From assembly GCF_900142575.1 (NCBI RefSeq), contig NZ_FRBI01000013.1:1-64000 (forward strand): a DNA stretch of 64,000 bases, given 5' to 3'. The notes under the pieces were generated by a model. That model ran no database searches and had not been told where the DNA came from. It was given only the letters and a program-made list of their open reading frames with translations. The first letter of the stretch is position 1. Each line of letters begins with the position of its first letter. The position numbers and the translations under genes are program-made. Below are positions 21,382 to 28,992 of the stretch, one piece after another. This stretch comes from Actinacidiphila paucisporea. GTDB lineage: Bacteria > Actinomycetota > Actinomycetes > Streptomycetales > Streptomycetaceae.

Positions 21382-21741
21382 ATGACCGAGGAGGAGGCGC
21401 TCGCCGCCGCCTGGGCGTTCCTTCGGGACAAGTTCGGCGACGGGCCGCCGACGATCGTGGTGGAGCCGGGGAGCACCACCGAATACCGCTTGGCGTGGAC
21501 CGTCGGCTTCGACTCGCAGGAGCACATCGACACCGGCGACATGACCCAGGCACCGATGGTGCGGGAGATCGTCGTGTTCAAGGACGGCTCGCTGATCGAC
21601 TTCACGCCGAGCGCGCTGAGCACGGAGAACGCCGTGGCGTGGTTCGAGGACGGGGTCTGGCCCGAGCAGCTCAGCCAGCTGACCGACCCGCGCGTCTTCG
21701 GCACCCAGTGGACCCACCGGCCCCCGTCCGCCGGGGCGTGA
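21382..21741 (+). CDS. Putative immunity protein, small (YrhB/Imm35-like)
   Basis: 119 residues: MTEEEALAAAWAFLRDKFG helix, then alternating strands (TTEYRLAWTVGFDSQEH, REIVVFKDGSLIDFTP) and a C-terminal helix NAVAWFEDGVWPEQL. The helix-then-sheet order with a conserved Trp resembles immunity folds placed after toxins; YrhB/Imm35 is the nearest I recognise, without certainty. ATG 21382 follows GAAAGG. It lies 118 bp downstream of the active-looking toxin and 4 bp before the next gene, the expected place for the cognate immunity gene. Confidence 0.5.
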   Translation: MTEEEALAAAWAFLRDKFGDGPPTIVVEPGSTTEYRLAWTVGFDSQEHIDTGDMTQAPMVREIVVFKDGSLIDFTPSALSTENAVAWFEDGVWPEQLSQLTDPRVFGTQWTHRPPSAGA

Positions 21742-21745
21742 GGAC

Positions 21746-23071
21746 ATGACCGACCCGTACCGGCTCGCCCACGAGTGGCTGCGGTCCGCCTACGACGTGC
21801 CGGTGGAGCTGCTGCGCGACCCGGTCGCCGAGACGCCGCAGGCGTGGGTGTTCAGCACCGCGCTGCAGCCGACGCCCGGCGTGCACGGGCCGACCGCGCC
21901 CGCGCCGCCGCTGACGTCGCTGGTGTGCGTGCCCAAGAACGGCATGCCGCCCTTCCACCCGGCCACCGACGACCCGTGGGGCGACCTGGCCGACTTCGAA
22001 CGGGACCCGCGGCCCAGGGACCCCGCCGAACAGGCCCGCAGGACGAACGCCAGGGGCGCGGTGCTCGCGGCCCACGCGACGGTCGGCGGGGCGCCCGCGA
22101 CGGCCCTGCCCTGGCAGTCCGCGCACGAGAGCCCCACCTGGTGGGACGACTTCCTGCTGCGGTACTTCCCGACGGCCGAGGTCGGGCCGTGCCCGGACTG
22201 GGAGACGGTCATCGCGGCGGTCGGCGAACTGGGCCCGGGCACCGCCGGCGTGGTGTGGGTACGCCGTGAACTGCACGGGGCCGAGGCGACCGGCCACCTG
22301 CTCTACGCGCACAACAAGGACGGCCAGGTCGCGCTGCTCGACCCGCAGGCCCGGCGGCTCGCCAGGCTGGAGACAGAGAACGTACGGGAGATCGTGCTGG
22401 CCCGCGTCCCGCCGGCGTCCGCGCACGAGACGCGGGACGCGCAGCCTTCCGCCGCGCGGTCCTCGACGGGCGTGACCGACTTCGGAGCGGCCGTACGCGC
22501 GGCCGAGGCGTGGCTCGAGCACGTGTACGGCGACCAGGTCGTCCTCGTCGAGCCCTCCCCCGCGGACGAGACCGCCCGCGGCTGGCTGTTCGCCTGCAAC
22601 ACCCGCGATTTCCTGGCCGACGGCAATCCGCAGCACGCGATGCTGGACGCGGCACTGGTGGTACCGAAGGACGGCTCCGTGCCGTTCGGGCTGCCCAACT
22701 CCGACCCGTGGGGCTGGTTCGACCGCTGGGACCGGGGTGCGCAGCCCGGCGTCGACGGCTTCCCGCTGCCACCGGAGCCGGGCCCCGCGGCGTGGTTCGC
22801 ACCGACGATGAGCCCGCTCGGCGCGGTCCTCTCCGTGACCGACTACACCGACTGGCAGACCCTGGTGGCCGGCCTGGCGGAGATGCCGGTCGGCTCGCGG
22901 TCCGTGGTGTGGGTGCGCAGGAACGACCGGCGCGGCCGCGAGTCGGTCGGGCTGCTGTGCGTGGCCGCGCAGACCGAGAACGGCCTGGTCCTCATCGACA
23001 CGGCGAGGGACGCCCCGGTGGAGCTGGAGAGCGACGGCGTACGGTCGCTGCACCTGATTCAGTACCGCTGA
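21746..23071 (+). CDS. Tandem YrhB-like immunity protein with toxin-like repeats
   Basis: 441 residues made of two homologous units (about 5-222 and 245-441). Each starts with a YrhB-like part: YRLAHEWLRSAYDVPVELL and VRAAEAWLEHVYGDQVVLV, then SLVCVPKNG/ALVVPKDGS and a DPWG motif (DDPWGDL, SDPWGWF). Each ends with a strand-rich part: VVWVRRE ... GHLLYAHNKDGQVALLDPQ and VVWVRRN ... VGLLCVAAQTENGLVLIDTA. That last part resembles the toxin segment VVYIGRGNSAHVFNVVHD ... FLDGQTG. The enzymatic Cys is absent. It is 4 bp after the small immunity-like gene. An antitoxin acting by mimicry is an inference. Confidence 0.65.
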   Translation: MTDPYRLAHEWLRSAYDVPVELLRDPVAETPQAWVFSTALQPTPGVHGPTAPAPPLTSLVCVPKNGMPPFHPATDDPWGDLADFERDPRPRDPAEQARRTNARGAVLAAHATVGGAPATALPWQSAHESPTWWDDFLLRYFPTAEVGPCPDWETVIAAVGELGPGTAGVVWVRRELHGAEATGHLLYAHNKDGQVALLDPQARRLARLETENVREIVLARVPPASAHETRDAQPSAARSSTGVTDFGAAVRAAEAWLEHVYGDQVVLVEPSPADETARGWLFACNTRDFLADGNPQHAMLDAALVVPKDGSVPFGLPNSDPWGWFDRWDRGAQPGVDGFPLPPEPGPAAWFAPTMSPLGAVLSVTDYTDWQTLVAGLAEMPVGSRSVVWVRRNDRRGRESVGLLCVAAQTENGLVLIDTARDAPVELESDGVRSLHLIQYR

Positions 23072-23145
23072 AGGCCGCATGCGGGCGTCTGCGGGCCTCG
23101 CTCCCGGCTCGTGGGGTTTTCCGCCTTCGGGTGGGACCCCGCGGG

Positions 23146-24414
23146 TCAGGAGCGGCGCCCGCGGTCGCGCAGGGCCACCGTCGCGCCGGTGATCAGCAGC
23201 AGCGCCACCGCGATACCGCTCACCACATACGCCGCGGTGCGCTTCTCCCGCTGCCGCGCGGGGTCACCGAAGGTCAGGGCCGCGGGCATGACCCGGTCCT
23301 GCCCCTTCAGCGTTCCGGGATCGGGCGTCGGCGAATCGATCGGCTTCTCGTCGTCGGTGAGCGCCCGGACGGGGTCCACCACGCCCCAGCCGACCAGGGA
23401 GTTGTGGCCGAGCGAGGTGCGCTGCGCCGTCTGCTCGATCTGCGCGATCACCTGCGCCGCCGTCCAGGTCGGGTGCTTGGCGCGGATCAGGGTCGCGACA
23501 CCGGCGACGTAAGGCGCGGCGAAACTGGTGCCGTTGTCCACGCACTGGCCGCCGCCGGGAACGGTGGACAGCATGTCCACGCCGGGCGCCGCCACCCCGA
23601 CGAAATCCCCCGTCTGGGAGAAGGAGGCCCGCTCGTTGTTGCGGTCGGACGCGCCGACGGCCAGCACGCCCCGGTAGGCGCCGGGATAGGTCGTACGCGC
23701 CTTTCCGTCGCCCCCGTCATTGCCCGCGGAGGCGACGACCACCGCACCCGACCGCACGGCCGCGTCGATCGCGTCCGCCAGCTCGGGCGTGTCGGTCGAG
23801 GTGTCCTGCGAGATGTTGATGACCTTGGCGTGGGCGGCAACGGCCTTCTGCAAGGCGGTCACCAGGTTGGGCACCGTGCCGGTGCCGTCCTCGCTCGCCT
23901 GCCGGATCGAGATGATCGTCGCCGCGGGGGCGATTCCCACGAAGCCGGTGGAGGGCGCCGGGCGGGCGGCGATGATGCCGGCCACCTCCGTACCGTGCCC
24001 GACCGGGTCGGTGGTGCCGTGCCCCTTGGGATCTATCAGGTCGACGCTATGGGCGACATCGACCGCCGAGGCCAACTGGGGATTCGTGACGGCCACCCCC
24101 GAGTCGATCACCGCGACCTTGACGCCCTTGCCCTGGCCGGTGCCCTGCCACAACTGGTTCACCAGCACGCGCTGCAACGACCAGGGGGTCTGCTTCACGG
24201 ACGGCGCCGGGAACGTGCACTGCCCGTCGCCGTCGAGCGGCTGGGCGGCATGCGGCGAATCAGGCCGGACGGCGGAGGCCGTCGGAGCCGCGGGGGAGGC
24301 GAGCGCCGGCGCAGCCGCGCCCAGGACGACCCCCGGCAGCAGCGCCAGCACCGCCGCGCCGGCGGCAGCCACGGACACCGCACGCCGATGCGGCGGCGGC
24401 CCTGCAACCCTCAC
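23146..24414 (-). CDS. mycP: Type VII secretion-associated mycosin protease (S8 family), copy 1
   Basis: Subtilisin-like membrane-anchored protease of ESX systems, acting on the outer face of the membrane. 422 residues: N-terminal signal (about 10-40, after an RR), catalytic triad D104 (VAVIDSGV), H140 (DPVGHGTEVAG), S297 (NGTSFAAPYVAG), and a C-terminal transmembrane anchor (about 394-413) with a basic tail. Start GTG 24414 with GAGGAGA at 6-nt spacing; the frame is open for 79 more codons of poor sequence. It is last of the minus-strand ESX run and converges on the immunity-like gene, with 74 bp between stops. Confidence 0.92.
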   Translation of the reverse strand: MRVAGPPPHRRAVSVAAAGAAVLALLPGVVLGAAAPALASPAAPTASAVRPDSPHAAQPLDGDGQCTFPAPSVKQTPWSLQRVLVNQLWQGTGQGKGVKVAVIDSGVAVTNPQLASAVDVAHSVDLIDPKGHGTTDPVGHGTEVAGIIAARPAPSTGFVGIAPAATIISIRQASEDGTGTVPNLVTALQKAVAAHAKVINISQDTSTDTPELADAIDAAVRSGAVVVASAGNDGGDGKARTTYPGAYRGVLAVGASDRNNERASFSQTGDFVGVAAPGVDMLSTVPGGGQCVDNGTSFAAPYVAGVATLIRAKHPTWTAAQVIAQIEQTAQRTSLGHNSLVGWGVVDPVRALTDDEKPIDSPTPDPGTLKGQDRVMPAALTFGDPARQREKRTAAYVVSGIAVALLLITGATVALRDRGRRS

Positions 24415-24533
24415 GACGCCTCTCCTCGGCCCGTACACCCCAATGGACCGGCCCGGCGCCGACCCGCCGGTCGGCCGCCATGGCGGCCAGCCGGTCCGGG
24501 TCGGCCGCACGGCCGGTCGGTTCAGTCTCGGCG

Positions 24534-24830
24534 TCAGCCGAAGTACGACGCGGCCTTCTTGTCGGCCGCGTTGTAGTGACCGCTCGCGATCTGCACCTTG
24601 CTGGCGATCGACTCCAGCACCTCGTGCATGTGGTGCGTACGGTTCGCCCACTCGTTCGCGACCGCGTGGAAAGCGGTCTGCGCGTCGCCCTCCCAGTACG
24701 CGGCGACCGCGCGGACGCGGGTCAGCAGGTTGTCAAGGTCGGTCTCGAGCTGACCGGCCTGCTGCTTGATCGCGCCAGCGGCCTCGTCGAGCGAGGAATA
24801 TGTGACCTTGAGTTCACCGGGATCGGACAT
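24534..24830 (-). CDS. esxB: WXG100 family protein (EsxB/CFP-10-like)
   Basis: 98 residues, a helical hairpin with the WEG turn at 46-48 (AYWEGDAQTAF) and a C-terminal YxxxD (YNAAD, 86-90), the bipartite secretion signal normally carried by the EsxB partner and read by EccC. It pairs with the 112-residue WXG protein encoded 135 bp upstream. ATG 24830 starts MSDPGELKVTYSSL. The spacer between the two carries a run of 12-bp repeats. Symbol given by role; the orthology is not tested. Confidence 0.9.
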   Translation of the reverse strand: MSDPGELKVTYSSLDEAAGAIKQQAGQLETDLDNLLTRVRAVAAYWEGDAQTAFHAVANEWANRTHHMHEVLESIASKVQIASGHYNAADKKAASYFG

Positions 24831-24910
24831 GATTACCCCCCATGGAAGTAGCTGATACGGCTCTTGACGTGATGGTCGGAGACCAGGTGACCATCGACAA
24901 CCAGGTCCGG

Positions 24911-24958
24911 GACCAGGTCAGTGACGAGGTCAAGGATCGGGTCAGGGATCGGGTCGGA
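24911..24958. repeat. 12-bp tandem repeat between the two WXG100 genes
   Basis: Four consecutive 12-bp units on the plus strand: GACCAGGTCAGT, GACGAGGTCAAG, GATCGGGTCAGG, GATCGGGTCGGA; a further related unit GACCAGGTGACC is at 24881-24892. They occupy the spacer after the 112-residue WXG gene and before the 98-residue one. In one plus-strand frame they read as a D-x-V-x tetrapeptide repeat inside a 54-codon open frame (24842-25006) without a visible ribosome site. Confidence 0.7.
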
Positions 24959-24965
24959 CACCAAC

Positions 24966-25304
24966 TCAGAGACCGGCGATGCCGCTGCCCGCGGCGCTGC
25001 CGTTGATGTCGATGCTCTTCATGTCCTGCAGGACATCCTCATCGGTCGAACCCGAGGTCAGGTTCGTGTCGTGCACGGCTTCCTTGATCTTGTTCAGCAG
25101 GATCGCCAGCACCCGGTGGTCCTCGTTGATCAGGCTCTGCTGCGCGTTGAAGGCGTTGGCGCCGATACCCCGCCAGTGGCCTTCGAGGTTGTCGATCACC
25201 GTCTGAAGCGCCTTCACCTGGCGGTCCATCGAGCCGACCATGTCGTAGATGTCGGTTTCCAGCTTGGCCAGCGAGGCCGCGGTGACTTTCATTCCGGCAG
25301 TCAT
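24966..25304 (-). CDS. esxA: WXG100 family protein (EsxA/ESAT-6-like)
   Basis: 112 residues; helical hairpin with W44-R-G46 at the turn (EGHWRGIGANAF). Unlike its partner it lacks an obvious YxxxD tail, ending in a Gly/Ser-rich strand. The start at ATG 25304 is preceded by GGGAGGGG; an upstream GTG/ATG frame to 25328 would bury that site. Expected to form a heterodimer with the 98-residue protein and be exported by EccC; in Streptomyces such secretion has been tied to development, though nothing in this sequence shows it. Confidence 0.88.
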   Translation of the reverse strand: MTAGMKVTAASLAKLETDIYDMVGSMDRQVKALQTVIDNLEGHWRGIGANAFNAQQSLINEDHRVLAILLNKIKEAVHDTNLTSGSTDEDVLQDMKSIDINGSAAGSGIAGL

Positions 25305-25435
25305 GGTTTCTGCCCCTCCCCCATGCAATCGCGTGTACGTCGTCGCGGGCGAATACGTTACCCGCTCACTCTAGCCACAACACCTGCCGATCCCAACAGG
25401 ACACCCCATAGTCCCAGTTGTGCCCTCGGCCCGCC

Positions 25436-26830
25436 CTAGGAGGGCGGCGGCGGAGGCGGCCGGTAACCACCATACGGCGGTTGCTGCGGATGGTGCGGTG
25501 GCAGCGGCGCATAAACGGCGGCGGCCGACGCGGCTGAGGCGGCCGATGCGGCACGTCGGCGCCGGCTGCGGACCGCGAGCGCCGTCCCGCCCGCCGCCAG
25601 CACGACGACGGCCGCACCGGCCGCGAGCCACGGCGCCGAACTGCTGCCGCCGCCGGCCGAGTCGGAGCCCCCGGCGACCGCCTTGTCGGACGACGAAGCC
25701 GAAGGCGCAGGAGCGGCCGTCCCCGTGGCGCCTGACGTCGGCGTCGCGGACGGCTCCGGGCCCTGCTGCCAGCCCTCGTGCTCCGCCAACGGATAGACGT
25801 CAGCGGGCCCGGGATCCCCCGGCGTCTGCAGAGCGACCCGCGGCCGCACGGCTCCGTACCCGATGGAGTCGTTCCGTTCGGCCCCGTCAGTGGGCTTCGA
25901 CGCGGTGTTGAGCAGCACCCGCAGGACCTGGTTGGCGGTCCAGGAGGGGTGGGCGGACCAGAGGAGGGCGGCGGAGCCGGACGTGAGGGCGGTCGAATCG
26001 CTCGTGCCGCTTCCGGTGTTGACGCAGTGTGGCCGAACACCGCTTGGGCAGGCCTTAGCAATATTTTGGCCAACAGCTGACAGGTCCACCTGGGGCCCCT
26101 TGGTGGACAGCGGAAGGACGTTCCCGTTGCGATCTAGTGCGCCGATACCAACCACGTTGCGGCTCTCAGCTGGGTACTCCACAGGGCTGCCCTTTTCGCC
26201 TGAGTTACCTGTAGCTGCGAAAATTAGGCTGCCTCTGGCCCGCGCGTAGTCAATTGCATCCTGAAGGCCAGAGATATCTTGTGCCCGCAGGGAAGTGGCT
26301 GGCACACCCTCCGAGATACTGATTACTCGTGCCTTGCTATCTGCCGCGTAGCGGATGGCGTTGTCGAGCTGCACAGTGAACGACGCCGCGCTGGCAGCCT
26401 CATTAGTGTCACGCGGATCGTTGAAGATGCGAATCGGCAGGATTTTGGCATCCGGCGCTGCACCCCTGGCACCTGTACCGCCGTCTGCCGCCCCAGTACC
26501 CGCAATCAGGCTGGCCATGGCAGTGCCGTGGCCGTCCTTGTCGTCATAGGGCGACCCAGCGGGGTACGTGAAGCTCCTCCCCCCATCCAGTACCTGGCCT
26601 TCAAGGTCCGGGATGTTCCGATCGACGCCACTGTCGATCACCGCAACGGTGACGCCCGCGCCCTTACTGATCTTCCAGGCTTCCGGCAGTCGCATCGCGT
26701 CGATATGCCATTGCATCTGGCGGAGGGTCTGCGCCTGCGCGGGCAGCGCCCCGATGCTCAGCACCAGGGCGCCACTCGTGGCGACGACAGCCAGGGCACG
26801 GCGGACCCAGGTACGTGCCCGGCGTTTCAT
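25436..26830 (-). CDS. Type VII secretion-associated mycosin protease (S8 family), copy 2
   Basis: 464 residues: signal peptide (KRRARTWVRR then hydrophobic to about residue 34, cut near AQA), triad D66 (VAVIDSGVD), H101 (DGHGTAMASLIAG) and S277 (GSGTSDSTALTSG), Ser/Ala-rich linker, transmembrane anchor (about 405-425) and a basic then Pro-rich cytoplasmic tail. The Pro usually found after the catalytic Ser is missing. ATG 26830 has AGGAGA upstream. The stretch 26040-26460 is clearly less GC-rich than its surroundings, about 60% by hand count over 26041-26160, with codons such as TTA and ATA-type thirds. With copy 1 it brackets the WXG100 pair. Confidence 0.9.
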   Translation of the reverse strand: MKRRARTWVRRALAVVATSGALVLSIGALPAQAQTLRQMQWHIDAMRLPEAWKISKGAGVTVAVIDSGVDRNIPDLEGQVLDGGRSFTYPAGSPYDDKDGHGTAMASLIAGTGAADGGTGARGAAPDAKILPIRIFNDPRDTNEAASAASFTVQLDNAIRYAADSKARVISISEGVPATSLRAQDISGLQDAIDYARARGSLIFAATGNSGEKGSPVEYPAESRNVVGIGALDRNGNVLPLSTKGPQVDLSAVGQNIAKACPSGVRPHCVNTGSGTSDSTALTSGSAALLWSAHPSWTANQVLRVLLNTASKPTDGAERNDSIGYGAVRPRVALQTPGDPGPADVYPLAEHEGWQQGPEPSATPTSGATGTAAPAPSASSSDKAVAGGSDSAGGGSSSAPWLAAGAAVVVLAAGGTALAVRSRRRRAASAASAASAAAVYAPLPPHHPQQPPYGGYRPPPPPPS

Positions 26831-26873
26831 CGCTCTTCTCCTCGCAGTACGGCTCAGTCGGATCGCCGTTAAG

Positions 26874-28388
26874 TCAGTCGATAACGGGTGGGGCGATATC
26901 GTCACGGGTCGGGATCCAGTCGTCCTCTTCGATGAGGTGATCGGGACGGGAGCTGTTACGACGCCGGTCGCGGTCGGAGGAACGACTCGACCCCGGCGCG
27001 AACTCACCGGCCGGCGTCCGGCCCACGACACCCCCGGGTTCGCTCGCCAACCGCCCTGCGCCGCCACGGTTCATAGCACTTCGGCCGCCCATACCGGGAC
27101 TGCCGCCTTCTGCCATGCCACCGCCAGGCATGCGCGCGGCGGCACCCCGGCCACCGACGACACTGCCACGAGGAACCTGACCCTGCGGACGACCGCCCAA
27201 CACCTCCGGCTCGGTCGACGGACGGCCGCCGTAGATGCCATTGGTCGTGCTGCGCCGCATAGGCGGAGCGGCACCGATCTCCTCGGCAGGCGACATCGGC
27301 ACGTTCCGCGGGTTGAACGGGCCGGTACCACGCGGACCGCCAGCAGTGTTGATGGGCTCGATCTCCCGCAACTGGCTGGGCAGAGTGGGGCCGGTACGGC
27401 CGAACTGCTGGTTCTGGTTGGGGATCGGCTGGAACGTATTGCCGAGGTTCGGTCCACCGAGGTTGGGACCGCCGCCACCGCCGGTGTTCGGAGTCACCGG
27501 GGTCTGCTGCGTCGCAACGGGAGCCAACGGTCCGGTCGACTGAATGTGTGTGACCGGCACCGCGCTGTTGTCGGGGATCTTCACGACGGGCGATCCGGTC
27601 GTGGTCAGGTGCGTCACGTCGCTCCCGACCGACACCTTCTGCAGGCCGCTGTGCTCCGCGGGCTTGACCGAATGTGACGAGCTGCTACTACTGCTCGATT
27701 TGTACGGCACATGCGAGCCGGTCGTAGAACTGTACGTGCCGGGATCGTGCTCACGGACGTCTGGCGGCGGCACGAACGTGGCCGGCATCGGCGGATACGT
27801 CGGCGGCTGCGCATTGTTGATGATCGCCGCCGAGAACGAGTACGACTGCGCCAGCTTGTGCATCTGGTCCGCCGCCTGGATGCGGGCGGTCTCCAGTTGC
27901 GTGTGGGCGTGCGAGATCTCCTGCTGCCCGTCGGGGTCGTGGCGGGCCGCGGGGTCGGCGTGCAGGGCGTCGTAGGTGGCCTTGGCGCCGGCCGGGACCT
28001 TCGGGATGTCGCGCTTGACCGTGCGCAGCGTGTCGGCGGCGGCCGTGAGCGCCTTGCCGGTGGAGTCGGCGTAGTCGCCCAGCGCCAGCGTGGACTTGGC
28101 GACGTTCTTGCCCCAGTCCTTGAAGGCTGCGCCTGACGCGCCTTCCCAGTCGACGTAGGCGATGTGGTCGTTGAGGTCCGTGCCGATCTGGTTGATCTTG
28201 CTGACCGCCGTGGTGAGACGGTCGCCGAAGCCGGCGAGTGCCTCGGGGTCGGCGTTCTGGACCATGCTCAGCATCGCCTCGTGCGAGAACGACTCGAAAT
28301 CCGTGCGGGAGAAGTCGAGCGCGTGCTCGACCGACTTCACCATGTTGCCGAACCATCCGCCGGGGGTGCTCCCTGACTGATCGGTCAT
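26874..28388 (-). CDS. Long WXG-domain ESX-associated protein
   Basis: 504 residues. The N-terminal ~190 residues are helical with a WEG turn at 81-83 (YVDWEGASGAAFKDW), comparable to PPE/EspB-type ESX proteins; the rest is low complexity: a Ser run near residue 235, Gly/Pro-rich repeats, then an acidic conserved-looking end EEDDWIPTRDDIAPPVID. A similar W-x-P ... PPVID tail is familiar from actinomycete ESX neighbours and may be a recognition tag. ATG 28388; 40 bp after the 159-residue gene and 43 bp before mycosin copy 2, so in the same operon. Probably secreted or surface-exposed. Confidence 0.7.
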   Translation of the reverse strand: MTDQSGSTPGGWFGNMVKSVEHALDFSRTDFESFSHEAMLSMVQNADPEALAGFGDRLTTAVSKINQIGTDLNDHIAYVDWEGASGAAFKDWGKNVAKSTLALGDYADSTGKALTAAADTLRTVKRDIPKVPAGAKATYDALHADPAARHDPDGQQEISHAHTQLETARIQAADQMHKLAQSYSFSAAIINNAQPPTYPPMPATFVPPPDVREHDPGTYSSTTGSHVPYKSSSSSSSSHSVKPAEHSGLQKVSVGSDVTHLTTTGSPVVKIPDNSAVPVTHIQSTGPLAPVATQQTPVTPNTGGGGGPNLGGPNLGNTFQPIPNQNQQFGRTGPTLPSQLREIEPINTAGGPRGTGPFNPRNVPMSPAEEIGAAPPMRRSTTNGIYGGRPSTEPEVLGGRPQGQVPRGSVVGGRGAAARMPGGGMAEGGSPGMGGRSAMNRGGAGRLASEPGGVVGRTPAGEFAPGSSRSSDRDRRRNSSRPDHLIEEDDWIPTRDDIAPPVID

Positions 28389-28428
28389 GTCCTGCCCCCG
28401 TCTTCCGTTGCTTTATTGGTGCGGCCGG

Positions 28429-28908
28429 TCATCCGACGCCCCCGCTGCCTGCCTGCGAACCGCTGCCGCCGTGGTCCGCTGCGGTGTGTGCCGCGGGGTG
28501 TCCGGTGTCGGCGACCTTCGGTGCGTTCGGGTCCAGTGCCGGGTTGTACGCCTGGACGATCTGGTCGTTGAGGTCGAGGAGCTTGCGCTGGGTGCCGAGG
28601 TCGACGTTCTTGAACGTCGAGTGCCCGATGTGGAGCGAAAGGCTCATCGCCTCGATCTGGTTGGCCAGCGTCAGCGAGAGCTGTTCGAGCTGGCCGTGGA
28701 CGTAGTCGTACGCCTTCATCAGATCCTCGGCCTCGCCGAAACCGTGGCCGATCTGGACGGCCTTGACCCGGCCCTGACCAATTTCCTTCGGTGCGAAGTC
28801 CGAGCCGTCCAGTTCCTCGAGCAGCCCGTCCACACGCGTCTTGAAGCTGCGCAGGTCCTCCAACGCAACGTGCAGGCTGCCACCGCCGCCGTCTACCGGT
28901 GCTTCCAT
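28429..28908 (-). CDS. Small helical ESX-associated protein
   Basis: 159 residues; amphipathic helices from residue 10 to about 115 (LHVALEDLRSFKTRVDGLLEEL; AYDYVHGQLEQLSLTLANQIEAM) and a disordered Ala/Gly/His tail. No W-x-G. The helical pattern and position between eccB and the long WXG gene recall PE-like or EspC-like partners, so it may dimerise with the 504-residue protein. ATG 28908 with GGGAGGGG 8 nt or more upstream. Function not identifiable from motifs. Confidence 0.6.
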   Translation of the reverse strand: MEAPVDGGGGSLHVALEDLRSFKTRVDGLLEELDGSDFAPKEIGQGRVKAVQIGHGFGEAEDLMKAYDYVHGQLEQLSLTLANQIEAMSLSLHIGHSTFKNVDLGTQRKLLDLNDQIVQAYNPALDPNAPKVADTGHPAAHTAADHGGSGSQAGSGGVG

Positions 28909-28992
28909 TCGAGCGTCGCCCCTCCCCCATGACCCCGGTGGCCACAGACACCACCTGCGTTGAGTTTACCCGTATACCGTTGCGCGGCGCGA

